Part shown: piece by piece, positions 1 through 11,039 of the stretch
Layout of the letters: every line of letters begins with the position of its first letter
Position numbering within the stretch: position 1 is the stretch's first letter
Assembly (NCBI GenBank): GCA_015179125.1
Contig: WHVA01000358.1
Span: forward strand, 1-64,000
Length of the DNA stretch: 64,000 bases
Source of the DNA: Gautieria morchelliformis
Taxonomy: Eukaryota; Basidiomycota; Agaricomycetes; Gomphales; Gomphaceae
Direction of reading: 5' to 3'
Program-made: the position numbers and the translations under genes
The notes under the pieces: model-generated
The model's input: the letters and a program-made list of their open reading frames with translations, nothing else
Database searches by the model: none
Told to the model about the DNA's origin: nothing

Positions 1-452
1 ATCTTATTGTTGGTCTATAAATAAATTTTCTTTTGTCCCTCCCCAAGTGGCCGCTCCGCCGACGAGAACGCCTCTTTTGATTTTTACGCCTCTTCTTATT
101 TTTTCTACCCACTTTTAAAATACACTATATCATTATAACTATTCATATATATTACAAATATCTACACAACTACTATTACTCCATATGGTAGTCTAATACT
201 CTCTCATTATAACTAGTCATACTAATACTCCTACTCATATCTATTAGAAGTATCTCTCCAAGTATCTGTTACTCTATCTTGTAGTCTAATACTCTCTCAT
301 ATGTATATAGATCTTCAAGATGTTTAAATATATACAGAATCATAACATCTATTATTCTCCTTATAAATATTCCTATATGTTGTTATTAATACTCTTATAG
401 TATATATTATATACTCATATATGCTGTATTACATAACCATTATGAATATCCT
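1..452. repeat. AT-rich dispersed repeat X, copy 1
   Basis: AT-rich non-coding sequence. Its reverse complement matches 60178-60868 through most of its length, including the terminal block with ggagggacaaaag and the internal run rich in atat/agtat motifs. Copy 2 carries an extra ~219-bp block that this copy lacks. I see no ORF worth calling. It could be a transposon terminal region or a long LTR; the outer limit is unknown because the window starts inside it. Confidence 0.7.
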
Positions 453-1015
453 CCTTAGCGGTTGGGACCGCTATGTTCGTCCCTCTTCTGTATGCTGACT
501 AAGCCCCTCGAGACACATCCGGAACTGATGGATGGAAGTCACGTGACTGTGTCGACAAGAAAGTGGTGTTGATCTAAGGAACAACTAACTCAAAAGGCTT
601 CGCTTTTGAGTCAGTCTAGAGTAAGCAATAATAGTGAACTCTCAACAAAGAATTGGAGTAAACTATCGAGATCTAAGTTCTGTAGCTATCAAACAAGACT
701 GCAGTAACTTCAGGGGTGAAAAAGTTGATTCTGGATGATTTCGTTTACACATTCATAGTGGCTACTTATACTATATTAGTGGTAACTACTGGTGTTCAAG
801 ATAGTGAGCAGATGGGTTGAAAAACTACTTGTAACTAGAGGGGTGATTAATTATAGTCATAAAATCATGGGAGTGACGGGGATAGTGTCAGGGTTGTTTA
901 AACTTTGGAATAGAGTCTTGTACCTAGTATACAAAGCCCCTGTACACATGGTGTCAAGATAATAATCAGCTGGTCGTGTAATGGAGTCCAATAGAGAATA
1001 GAAATTAAATCTGTC
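453..1015 (+). repeat. Dispersed repeat R1, copy 1
   Basis: Non-coding sequence related to 11045-11610 and, over its right part, to 58960-59290, all in the same orientation. Shared landmarks are gctgactaagccc near the left end, ctctcaacaaagaatt in the middle, atcaaacaag...cttcagggg after that, and tacaaagcccc near the right end. The order of landmarks is conserved while the spacing drifts, as expected for old copies of one mobile element. In the 11-kb copy it directly follows a Helitron helicase remnant. It could be a Helitron 3' region or an LTR-like terminus; I cannot decide. Confidence 0.6.
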
Positions 1016-2195
1016 CTGCCTAGCATAAATGCTAGGCTTGGTGATGGGGCCGCTGTCTCTGTGCCTCTTCTGTGGGGCAGCTAATTGAGTACATGTATTA
1101 TGGATGACATTCTAAAGTCACTCCACAATATCCGGTGCTCGTGTGCAGTCTGCATTCCTCTGCGGCGTTTGGTGCCCGCACCTCCTCGGTGCCTGTGGCC
1201 TGGCGCCTGTTGACGTCATGGCCGATGCCATCAGTCGATAGGCGCGCTGTCTCTGATCGGCCACACGTGGTCGACGCCTGTATCCCTGTATCTTATCTAA
1301 TCTGTAGATAAGATAGCTATTCGTGATGTCGTGTATCTGTCGTCTGTATCGACGTGTGTCATAAGTGTCGTTCCTATTCCTTTTTAATCATTTTTCTTTC
1401 TTTTCTTTTATTAGCTTCTTTGTACATAGATGACTTGGAATGGAATAATTGCGTCTATCATAACAGACAAAGGGTCAGGCATACGGGGAACTAACTAGGA
1501 AAGGAAGTCAGGGGTGATGGAAGATGTGAAGAGAAACCTGAAGGAAGCCGAGTGAAACCTGAGGTTCCCAAGTGAGTACCGAAGCCGAGGCTTCCAGACT
1601 TGGGAACAGATTGTAACAGCTTATAGCCGAGACCGTTCCCAAAATTAGGGCGGAACACTGAGTGGACGCAACCCACAAGGTCAAAGCCAAGCCCTCTGTC
1701 CCAAGACCCAAGTTCAGCCTTGGTAAAGCTGAACTACAGTATGACTTACAGTCTTAACAGGGCCAAGCTGGGCCAAAGCAGTCCTGAGGCCGGGAGCTAG
1801 GGCCCGGTCTGAGTTTTGAGAGCCCAAGCCAAGCCCTGAAGCCGTGGCTCTTGAGCACTTACCTGGTATGCACTGTTTGGGTGGCAAGCAGCACTCAAAT
1901 AGCTAATTTGAGTATATCCTGTATTGGTTGAGTTTGAAAAAATTGCTCTCTGCTGCTCACTGCCATGCCCTTGCCCCGTATCCAGGACCCCAGCAATGAG
2001 GACGAGATTCAGCTACTCCCTATGAAGAGTGCCCATTCAGGCCGAATGCTAAAGCGGTCACTAAGGTGCTAGAAACTGACCAACATAAAAATAAAAAACA
2101 AAAGACTATCGTTGAGCCTGCCCTGGTGATCAAGCCAAATGCAAGGACCGCTGCCAAGCCTACTGATTTCAGTAGTACTGAAATGGTTATGAATA
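1016..2195. other. No gene recognised
   Basis: Non-coding as far as I can see. A small hairpin (cctagca...tgctagg) lies near 1018-1036. The stretch 1740-1865 is rich in GGGCC and AAGCC words that resemble the GC-rich terminal region at 4590-4728, so it may hold the end of a hAT-type element. The minus-strand open frames around 1491-1711 have no recognisable family signature. Confidence 0.4.
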
Positions 2196-2480
2196 AGGAA
2201 TCTGGCAGTGGCCTTTTCTAGCTCAGGAATCACAATCACAAAACGGCGGAACCGACTCAAAGGAGATGTAGTTGAAGCACTCCAGGTCGTCAAATGCGGA
2301 CTCAAGACAAAGGTGAGACTATGGGATTCACCCCCGTCATCTTCATATGAGCTCGAATTAATGGATGAAGGTCCGGAGGTGCCTCAAGTGGTCCAGACAC
2401 CGGGAGAGGTCATTGACCTCTCCAGTGACTGTGAGCTCATCGAGGGGGACAGCGAAGTGGATATACAATACAACTAGCTA
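2196..2480 (+). pseudogene. hAT-type transposase, C-terminal remnant
   Basis: An open frame of about 90 codons ending at a TAG near 2477. It starts with AFSSSGITITKRRNRLKGD and continues with EALQVVKCGLK. This is the hAT C-terminal dimerisation signature, in which a small-residue/FS stretch is followed by ...RNRL.GD...AL..LKC. The tail is acidic (SSDCELIEGD...). The catalytic part and the N-terminal zinc finger are missing, and nothing upstream extends the frame convincingly. There is no ATG in the preserved piece. The call rests on motif memory only. Confidence 0.6.
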
Positions 2481-2482
2481 GT

Positions 2483-2527
2483 TACAGCACTTTGCAGTAC
2501 GTAAGGCAGGCGCTGATTTTGCGCCTG
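2483..2527. repeat. 45-bp segment shared in inverted orientation with 4514-4557
   Basis: The block ttacagc...ctttgcagtac...aaggcagg...gctgattttgcgc lies just after the hAT remnant stop codon. It recurs with few differences as the reverse complement at 4514-4557, adjacent to the foldback element and to GC-rich hAT-like terminal sequence. It probably belongs to the 3' part of a hAT family present twice here. Confidence 0.6.
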
Positions 2528-2975
2528 TGTATGGGATCCTGCTTTGCCGGTCAAATAGGAGAACTTCCATGTAATTTCGATATAGTGGCCTTAAAATATT
2601 GCATACAGGTATTGCTATCATTGAGGATGAACTATTTAAACTTCCTCTAATTTCCTACCATTTTTTCGCCATTTTTAACGAAGTCTTTGGCTTAAAACAC
2701 TTCTATTCTGTTGCAGCAGAGTTATGAATCCAGATGTATCCACAACTCTGCTTATTCAAACTCCGATGCGCGTGAGCCCGAACTCGAGCCTGTGGACACT
2801 TACGCACCCACAAACTCTGGCCAACCTACCGGTTCGGACTCAGCACTCTGGAAATAGCAATTTATTCCCAAGCCTCCACAACACAGTTTGTGCAATACAA
2901 ACTCAGCCCAACCTATGCTACCACAGCAACAAGGCTATGCTAGGCTGTGCTGTGCCATGACTACACTCCTAAAAT
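2528..2975. other. No gene recognised
   Basis: Mixed-composition sequence without a convincing coding frame. The plus-strand open frame at 2724-2960 is short and rich in S/T/P/Q, and I cannot match it to a family. I treat it as chance. Confidence 0.4.
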
Positions 2976-2984
2976 AGAATTAGG

Positions 2985-3540
2985 GTCATGACTCACTGCC
3001 AAGCTGGAGTATTATTGGTCCAAAGTCTTGTGACTTGGGAAATGACTCCTGCATGACTCAGAGCCTGGCTCGGCACGTGACTCATGCTCAGACTCTGGCG
3101 TATCATTGGCTGAGAGGCCTCTTACCAATGAAAGGCTGTGTTGAGCTAATCCTCTTTAAGAATAAGGGTGTATCTTATTCTTAGAACATGACTCATGCCT
3201 GACTCACTACCCCATTTCTGCATGACTCACCCCCTAAGCGTGGGCTACGATTGGTCAACACGAGTTCTGACTCATTACCCTTTTTCACTCTGACTCACTA
3301 CCCCATTTCTGCATGACTCAGTGCATGACTCACTCCCTAATCATGAACCGCGATTGGCCAACACATGCTCTGACTCACCACCCTTTTTCTCTCTGACTCA
3401 CAACCCCATTTCTGTGTGACTCAGTGCATGACTCGCACCCTATTCGTGGACTGTGATTGGCCAACACATGCTCTGACTCACTACCCTTTTTCTCAATGAC
3501 TCACTACCCTATTTCTTCGTGACTCATTCTAATCTATTAA
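2985..3540. promoter_or_regulatory. Cluster of 16 TGACTCA sites within imperfect ~115-bp tandem repeats
   Basis: I count 16 exact TGACTCA heptamers between about 2988 and 3533. TGACTCA is the consensus of Gcn4/AP-1-type bZIP factors. Five inverted CCAAT boxes (ATTGG) lie at about 3014, 3103, 3249, 3351 and 3455, three of them in a repeated gattggycaaca context. From ~3180 to 3530 the block is organised as imperfect tandem units containing ctgactca..accc(t/c)att and the ATTGG box. A TATA-like atataaaagg follows at 3556. The layout is that of a strong upstream activating region, possibly of an LTR or a DNA transposon, but I see no recognisable gene downstream. Confidence 0.65.
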
Positions 3541-3555
3541 TAGATAGTAGATACA

Positions 3556-3565
3556 ATATAAAAGG
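3556..3565 (+). promoter_or_regulatory. TATA-like element
   Basis: atataaaagg lies about 20 bp after the last TGACTCA site. A transcript starting near 3590 would run into 3600-4200, where I find no long ORF, so the driven unit is either non-coding or degraded. Confidence 0.4.
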
Positions 3566-4217
3566 AGGCCTTACTGCCCACCTTTCATCAGCCAATACAT
3601 CATCATCTACTATCCACGTACCTCGTGTGACTTGCCAAGCTTGCACAGCTTACTAAGCTGCTAACCCCAGCTAGGGTTATTACACTTACTTAGTGTATTA
3701 ATTCTCAGTTAAGTAGTTGCGTTTCTACTTAGCCACCCGGACTAACACTCCAGGTGAAATTCTGCAGAGTGAGTCTGACAATCGATTTCCTTGTCAATTA
3801 ACTCTCCAATACCCGAGATGAACTGATCAGTGACTTTCCTGTTCAGTGACTTTCACAAGTCACTTCTTAAACCCTACTCGCTCGTTTATTGCAGTGCATT
3901 GACGGTAATCGGGTCAGTCCACTTACAAACTCTCCTGTGAAGCCATTCCTATCTTTTTGGAATACTTGGACCCCGATAGTCATCCTCGAACCTACAGACT
4001 TTTAGTTTATTGTTCAGTGCTGCTAAGAAATGTATTGCCTTCCATCCATATTAACTTGGACTAGTTCTTATGTGGATTGCAACCAAGGTACAAATATTAA
4101 ATTATTTCTGGAGTTGTGCTGCAGCATTGTTTAATATTCTTTGAGTTTCGTATACGACACGTTCTGATAGACCAAAGTGTTATCTCTGACACCAAAGTCT
4201 TGAAGGGTTCCAAAACA
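3566..4217. other. Leader-like sequence without ORF
   Basis: No open frame of note. Pyrimidine-rich stretches with several putative ag acceptors follow the TATA-like element. Nothing was identified by homology. Confidence 0.4.
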
Positions 4218-4518
4218 GCGTGCTTTAGCTGCAAGACTTAAAACAGCAATAACTCAGGGAATACTGCTCTGATTTCTTCGAAATTTTGTATATAGCTTTA
4301 TGTAGATCATATGCAGGGCACAGAGCAATAATATCCAGCAAAGTCATCCACTTTGAAATTCACACAAAAATTGGGATTTTCAAATTGCTTGATTTTTAGT
4401 GAGGTTATTACTCTGTGCCCTGCCTATGATCTACATAAAGCTATATACAAAATTTCGAACCAATCAGAGCAGTATTACCTGAGTTATCGCTGTTTTAAGT
4501 CTTGCAGCTAAAACACGC
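4218..4518. mobile_element. 301-bp foldback MITE
   Basis: The two ends are long inverted repeats of more than 100 bp. gcgtgctttagctgcaagac at the left is the near reverse complement of the right end gtcttgcagctaaaacacgc. Pairing continues through the cagcaataactcag, agctttatgtagatcat and gggcacagagtaat regions, leaving only a short central loop. There is no coding capacity. No clear target-site duplication is visible at the edges. It sits next to the 45-bp segment shared with 2483-2527. Confidence 0.75.
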
Positions 4519-4589
4519 GCAAAATCAGCACCTGCCTTATGTACTGCAAAGCGCTGTAAAAGTACATAGAATTTTCACCTCGGCGTTGC

Positions 4590-4728
4590 ATCCCCTCGAT
4601 CGATGATTCCCACTGAAAAGCCCCGGCAAAAGTCGGGCCAAGCCAGAGCCGAGCCAGCCGGCGCTCAGGGCCCGGACCTGAATTATGTGAGCCCGAGCCC
4701 CGTGAGTCGAGCCGGGCTTTGCAGAACA
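4590..4728. repeat. GC-rich terminal region, probably of a hAT-type element
   Basis: The segment is dense in AGCC, GGGC and CCGAGCC words and ends in gccgggctttgcagaacac. On the minus strand this starts gtgttctgcaaagcccgg, a style common for terminal inverted repeats of basidiomycete hAT elements. With the adjacent 45-bp block shared with the hAT remnant at 2.2-2.5 kb, it is best read as the end of a related element. The boundary at 4728 is approximate. Confidence 0.45.
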
Positions 4729-5967
4729 CTAATTGGATCTATCATGCCCAGAGGCCCCAGACATGGACCTGTCTCGATTAAAGTACCGTACCCTGTTCTT
4801 AGAGCTTGGAGTCTTATCTTATCAAGGAGCTGTGCTGCTCCCGTGACATCTCAACTGTGGAATCCGAACTAGCAGGTGAGCTATACCGTGTTTGGACTTG
4901 ATGTACTGTGTGATGCCGTTCCAGAGCTCTCGATCGAATCTCATCCGATCTAGAAACGAAGGCGGATTTGGATCATAAACTCGTGTTTGCATACAGCAAC
5001 TTTTGGATGGAATCAGAGAACTGCAACAGCTTAACATCGTGTCGTGTCGGTCTCACTCGACTTAATTACTTATATACATGTCTCGGTACCGTGCAGTGCA
5101 CGATCGCTCACCATACTCCCATTCATGATCGAAATCACCGGGGTGATCAAAGCTCTTGACACTGTCATCACTGATGATGATCAGGGCTCTAGAATGCGGT
5201 CATTTGCTCGACGGTGCTGATCAGACAGTGGGGAGCCTCATTCTGGACACTCTTGTGCGGCACGCCGTGGATCCACAAAGAGGCAATTGCCGAGATCGAG
5301 AGGACTTGAACGCCGCATGCGTGGCCCACTGGCCTCAATCCCATCCATCAAACTGCCCTTGGCGCTCTTCTTTTACTAATTGTAGACTCTAGACTTCCTC
5401 TGGGCTGCAACTCCTTGCCACTAACTTCGCAACAATCGCGAACCTCACACTTGCCATCCAAGAGCGATGGGACGTCCGTTCTGCTGAACTGGCTCTGGAT
5501 TCCGCCCTCATTCGCACCCTGCTAATTTCAAGAACTTGGACGAAACTATGGCCAGAATTATATCTGGATCTATCTACAAGCCATCTACTTCACGACGCGA
5601 TTTTTGGGATTAACTATTCAAAACGGAACCCGATCAAGTATTATATCCAGCATTTACCCTCATCCCCTTGCATGCGTACCTGGATGTCATGACTTCTTAG
5701 GCATGGGGCTTCGAATGCCAGACTTGCGCCGCGAGCTCAGTGACGATACACCGCGCGCGGCATCGATCAAATGCCTGCATACTACAATGTGCCACGTTGA
5801 CCCGGGCAGTATGGCACTCTAGCAGCTGGCTCACCCATGTATTTACCATGTGCTGTCTCTAGTCATGTAACACCTATTATCACTCCTCGAAGGGTCGAAC
5901 GCGAGATTGAACTGGCAAGAAGTGAGGCTAGCGCTAGTCGCCTCGCGGGCGCTTTCATCTATTTAGT
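4729..5967. other. Unidentified region with short coding-like stretches
   Basis: There is no recognisable gene. The plus strand around 5395-5640 reads as a coding-like stretch (LQLLATNFATIANLTLAIQE, then SAELALDSALIRTLL) without an ATG and with stops on either side. A second open stretch lies at 5156-5392. They could be exons of a degraded host gene, but I recognise no domain. Left of 5968 there is no match to the 16.4-kb duplicate. Confidence 0.35.
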
Positions 5968-8075
5968 TACTGGGAGATTTGTCATACTTACTGTAATGTA
6001 TAGCACGGCAATTGCTACATATGCATGATTGCTGGATTCACTGCCGTCGTCCATCCCAGAATGTCACAGTTTTCCTGGTCTACGGTTGCTCTATCCCGCG
6101 GTTGAGTCCTCTGCGCGACCTCGCTTTTTCACTTCTGTTTGCATAACGATTATGATGGACCGTCTGGCCGCCACTCTGGACTCTGAGTCAGTGAGGTGTC
6201 ATATCTTATGGGTGGCTGCATATTGATGAAGACCTAGTAGGTTCTCTGGCTTCCACAGGTAAGAATACGGGAGTATACGTACCTTAGCGAAAAATGGGAC
6301 AAAACAGTGCCATGCGCGGTGATGGTATAACAAGCAATCGCTACCGGTGCGCACGACTCACAGGCCATATTTCTCTTACCTCCAGAATGTCTTTCACTCC
6401 TCAGTCAATAGTTACAATATTGGAAACACGTAAGTCCGAATGTGCAAGCACTAGCTACCTCTGGTCTGATCCACTTCTCCATGCAGTAACCCCTACAAAG
6501 TACTCGTGGGTTGCATCATTGGCCTTCATGCTATATGACCATGGTGAGAGCAACCTACACATACCAGTCACACGCTGACGTTAATATAGTTATCACCGTC
6601 GATGCCGAGGTTAGTTCTACATTTTCATTTTGCCATATGTTCGAGTCCTTGACGTACGTCAGGTCGAAAATGTTTGGAATCGCCGACGCTCACTGAGCAG
6701 ATCGCTGTTTATATGGGTCAGTCTCCAACAAAGCCCGAACATATTTACTTTGAATAATGTTAGCAACCACCGTAGACTCGCTACTTCGGACTTGCATCAC
6801 TCACTTTTGCGGTCACAGGTGCGCATATATCTCGCCTCGTTCATCCCTAGGATCTATTAAAGGCGGCACACTGAAGGCTTATTTCACGGGGCTCTCTCGC
6901 ATAAGGTTTGCATTTCTCTGGGGATCACTGCGATATACAGCCCATTGAAATTTATTTTCACAGTTGTAAGTGCAACCTTCGGGTCAGTGCTAGACTATAA
7001 CATTGATGTCATATTATTGTTCAGCTGCAATGCTTACTTTTGGTGCCTAGATATATCGTATGTCCCTATTAGATGCGTTTCTCCACTCCAACTGACAAGT
7101 GCAGCATTACATTGCTAAACGTTAGCGTTGAAGGTAAAGGAACGCCTCATTAAAGGTTTGTAAAGTAATACTGACAAGTACCATAGTCATTCTACTTCTC
7201 CGTGTACGCTCCCCTTCTCCTGGTATAATATGTTGGGATGTAAGTTTGTTACAGGTTTATGCTGTTTATAATCGCAACAAACACATTCTCTATGGCGTGG
7301 CTGGCTTCCTTCTGCTAATGATAATCACCACGGTCATCCTTGCGGGGTTCAACCATGCCACTGGTAAAGCTTGGATATCAATATTCTTCCCAGTACATTC
7401 TCATAAACTGAACAGTCCTGGGATTACCTCCAATTGACAGCATGACTGGGTGCTTTATTCCTACTGCGTCGATACTCTTTGGCCTTTCTTACGTCCCGGC
7501 AATTTTGAACGAAGTAATCCTATGCCTCTTCATGCTTTACAAAGCATGGATAACATATAAGAATGGTTACGACTCACGGTTACTGAAGAGACTCATTCAG
7601 GACAGGTCAGCATCCTTGTTTGTCTAGTCTATTTTGCAGCATGGAAGCTCTAATGTATAGGCTGCAGTGTACTGTATTTTTCCAGGTCAATGGCTTGACC
7701 ACTTACTCTGATGCCATAATAACATTTACCTCACAGCATCTTTGTTGTTCTGCTTACGAGTTGCCTGGTTCTTTTCTTTGCTCCTCGAAGTCTTGTGCTA
7801 ATTGAATTTGGGTAGGTCGTTTAAATTGGTGAGATAACATACGTCACTGACACTCTTTCAAGATGGCTTTATGCAGTACCTTGCACTATGGGGAGCCGCC
7901 TGCTTCTCAGCATGCTTCAACAAGCGTCCAGAGAACACACGTCCGACATTTCAAAGTGATCACGTACGCTACCTGTTTTCCGCGGTCATGCGCATGCAGG
8001 ATCTGTCTACTGAGCACCTCTAGCGGCATCAGTAAAACTGGTAGAAATCACAATTGATTGTAATGATATTGCAAT
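5968..8075 (+). repeat. Duplicated block, copy 1 (partner 16464-18615)
   Basis: The two blocks align over about 2.1 kb in the same orientation, with conserved exons, introns and flanks. The left edge is at gggagRtttgtcatactta and the right edge after agaaatcaca...ttgtaatga. Sequence outside the edges does not match. Small indels and substitutions are spread throughout, so the duplication is not recent. Confidence 0.8.
6387..8056 (+). pseudogene. DUF6533-family membrane protein gene, copy 1 (probably degraded)
   Basis: The family is a basidiomycete-expanded set of multi-pass membrane proteins of unknown function. ATG at 6387 gives MSFTPQSIVTILET. Introns that restore the family signature are 6430-6486, 6544-6589 and 6610-6662. 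Splicing yields a piece with W..ASLAFMLYDHV, ITVDAEVENVW and RSLSRSLFIWV, the classic DUF6533 N-terminal block (lyDh..t.d.Ev..vW.r..s...lF). Further exons encode VYAVYNRN plus a hydrophobic helix (7255-7365), a helix ending LFMLYKAWITYKN (7440-7570), and the late block containing DG.MQYLALWGA near 7860-7900. Exon joins after 6715 are uncertain, and I could not build a fully open frame between 6.7 and 7.25 kb, so decay is likely. Confidence 0.6.
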
Positions 8076-8347
8076 GTTCCCTTGTCTAGCGGACCAGGGC
8101 TCTTACAGTCTTCGATAAGCTGTCTTTAAGTACTATTTATTTATATTTGGATGGATGTGGGCTTAGTAAATTCTGCTATTAGGGCAAGCATATATACCGT
8201 ATTCGATCACATACTGTTATTGGTTTTTGGATATATGGAAAATCAATGTGTATAACAAACATCGTGTATTTGATAATATACGTGGACATGTTACATATCG
8301 GAATGCCTGGAGAATGGAACCGGAAAGGACAGTGACTTCAACTTATG

Positions 8348-8664
8348 TGTTGCGCCCCGAATGAACTATTGTCCTAGGTATTTTGGAATTGATTACTGGA
8401 GGTTGGAGGAGATGGAGGTGGAGAGGGTTCGGGAATTGAACTTGGTTGAAGAACAGAGGTTGGAAGAGGGGGAAGATGGTATCATAGGACACAGAGAGAG
8501 ATGGGGCACTTGCAAGACTTGCTGTGCTCAGAGCAGGAGACAATGCAAGATAATTCACATATCGAAGTTGATTATCTGATTGCAGAAACGGAGAGCATAC
8601 ATGAGCTGGTTTTATACAAAGAGCTGGGTCAACAAGTAATAGGGTGGGACTAAGCAAATCTGGG
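8348..8664 (+). repeat. Solo LTR of a Ty3/gypsy family
   Basis: The block starts at tgttgcgcccc and runs to about gactaagcaaat. Its reverse complement matches 45332-45655, where it directly follows a gypsy reverse transcriptase fragment in the sense direction. That context identifies it as an LTR reading on the plus strand here. No internal retroelement sequence adjoins it. The edges are approximate. Confidence 0.6.
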
Positions 8665-8879
8665 GATAGTGGAGGTAACTATGATAAATGGAACCAATCA
8701 CACGAATGCTTAGTAACACTTGTCTCACACGATAGCCAATGAAAGGGCAATGATCCAATGTCTCACAATGTCAAATGGGTGGAAAACACGGTAAAACACT
8801 GGCAAGGCAATGCAAACAAAATGGTGTCGTATGCTTAATACAAGACTAATATGACCGGTCATGGGAACCATCCAGCTCC

Positions 8880-11023
8880 ATGTCCAAGCTTGACCATTAT
8901 TTCTCACGCCCATATGGTTCTTTTCATGATGACAACAATATCAAACAAGATTTTGCCAATCTCACTTACACTGAGTACTATTGCCTTTTTCACCTTCAAA
9001 ATTTCAATTTGGACAATCAAACCAACCCCCAGTACTGCATGGAAAAGCCCAATGTCCTTGGCCAACCTATTATGCATGTTATTCTTCGTAAACCAAAAAA
9101 AAACATATCACAAGACTACAACCCATCCAGCCATCAGAAGGAGAACGTTTCAATATTTGTTCCCTTTAATTACACCTCCCCACTACATCCTTTGACGACT
9201 TGTGTACCATCCAGGGCCATATACAGCCTACATTTCAAGAAAAAGCTCTAAATCATGGTTTGTTTGCTGATGAATTGGAAGGTGACTCATGCATCTCGGA
9301 GGCCGTTCAAACTCTGAACACACCATGACAAGTCTGACAATTACTCATCTATCTCCTTACCAATGACTGTTGCCCTCTACCAATTAACACTTGGAACTCA
9401 TTTGGACATGAATTATCACATGATTTCCTCAACCAACAAGGTGGCAATATTGACTTAGCTCTCACTGCTGCACTGACCGAAATATCCAAAAATTTGGATG
9501 AACATGGATGACAATTGTTGGACTTTGGTTTACCTGAACCACGCTTACATAGAACCGAAATTGAACATGAGCTGTGACCATGGTCTGCACATACACCTTT
9601 ACTGTATCACCATTCTCAAATATGTTGTGCATCCTTTATTGACAAACAAGGAGTTATATTCTCTGAAATAGAACGAGCTGTGAACTCCAAATATCCACTG
9701 CAATTATGTGTTGATGGACCTGCTGGATGTGGGAAAACATTCCTTACAAACACCATTTGCGACTTGCATTATCACCTATGAGAGTGTGTTCTGCCCACAG
9801 CTACTTCTGCATTTGCTGCACAAGTTTATCCTTGTGGCAGAACCACCCATGCTGCTTTTAGAGTATACCATTTTATTTCTGTTACATTGTTTCAAACACT
9901 TACCACATTGGTTTCAGGTTCCTGTAAATGATGCATCTGAGTTCCTACAACCCCCTATTGAAATCAATGATCCACAAGGAAAGCTACTCAAAGAAGCATC
10001 TATCATAATCTGGGATGAAGCTCCCATGGGTAATTGGGCTGTTGCCTGTGTCAATGAAACACTACAATGAGTGATGCAAATTGACATGCCATTTGGAGAA
10101 AATATTATCATCCTCTTAGGTGACTTCAGACAAACATGTCCTGTCTCAAAAAGGTTACAAAATGGATGTCATTGACACATCCATCTGCAGCTCTCCCCTC
10201 TGGAAGAAGTATGTTCCTTGACAACTCCGGTCCATAACCTGAAGGACCCCCAATTTGCTTCAGCTGTTGATGCAATTGGCAATGGCCCATCTGCCATTGT
10301 TTCCTTGGACATGATTCAACATATTACATCTACTACAGATGCTGTTGAGTTTGTATTTCCACCCGAGGTTTTGTCAGACCACAGTCAATGCCTCACCTGA
10401 TCGATTCTTGCACCCACTAACTCTCAATGTGACATGTATAACTCCATATGCCTTCACAGGCTGAATACTTTGGAAAAAATCTATGCTGCAGCTGATTCTA
10501 TCAAAGAAACAGATGATGTTGATCTCCTCTCACCTCAAGGAATCCTTGACTATGCAGCCCACCAAACACCCCCCGGTCTCCCTTCTCATACACTATGCAT
10601 CAGACTTGGAGTAATTTATCATTTGATGGTAATTTGTCAATTGCCCGTGGCTTGGTAAAAAACTGCAGAGTTGTTGTCACATAATTGGGAATGAAGCTCA
10701 TTACTGTTAACACCCTCCATGTCCATGGTGGACTTAATTGTATTGATAAGGAGAGCATCCTCCTTCCCCTTATCACCCTCTCTTCTTTATTGCCCTCTAC
10801 CAGCCACACACTTCTTCACAGACAATTTCCTTTATGTGCAGCATATGCCACCACTTTCAACAGCTGTCAAGGTCTTACCCTGGATCGTGTTGCCATAGAC
10901 CTGACCACCCCTGTATTCAGCCACAGACAACTTTACACTGCTTTATCACATGTTCAACATAGACAGGACATTCGAGTACATTTTCCTTTACATGAACTAC
11001 AGACACTTTTAGAATTAATATAA
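8880..11023 (+). pseudogene. Helitron helicase (Pif1-like), degraded
   Basis: This is the C-terminal half of a Helitron Rep-helicase, broken by several stops and frameshifts. It begins MSKLDHYFSRPYGSFHDD, a hallmark of basidiomycete Helitrons. It continues with LTYTEYY and MHVILRKP, then EISKNLDEHG with a stop at ~9509. Walker A is DGPAGCGKTFLTNTI (~9715). Walker B is IIIWDEAPM (~10003). GDFRQTCPV lies at ~10120. The 3' end has TLDRVAIDLTTPVFSHRQLY and ALSHVQ.R.D, the conserved last helicase motifs. A likely intron (gtatacc...tttcag, ~9860-9917) separates AAF from the next exon. The Rep nuclease domain expected upstream is absent. The element cannot encode an active protein. It is followed directly by repeat R1, copy 2. 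Confidence 0.85.
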
Positions 11024-11039
11024 GATATATCAGATAGAT

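Noticed and set aside
8361-8657. 104-aa minus and 72-aa plus frames
   Set aside because: Inside a sequence that behaves as an LTR (paired with 45332-45655).
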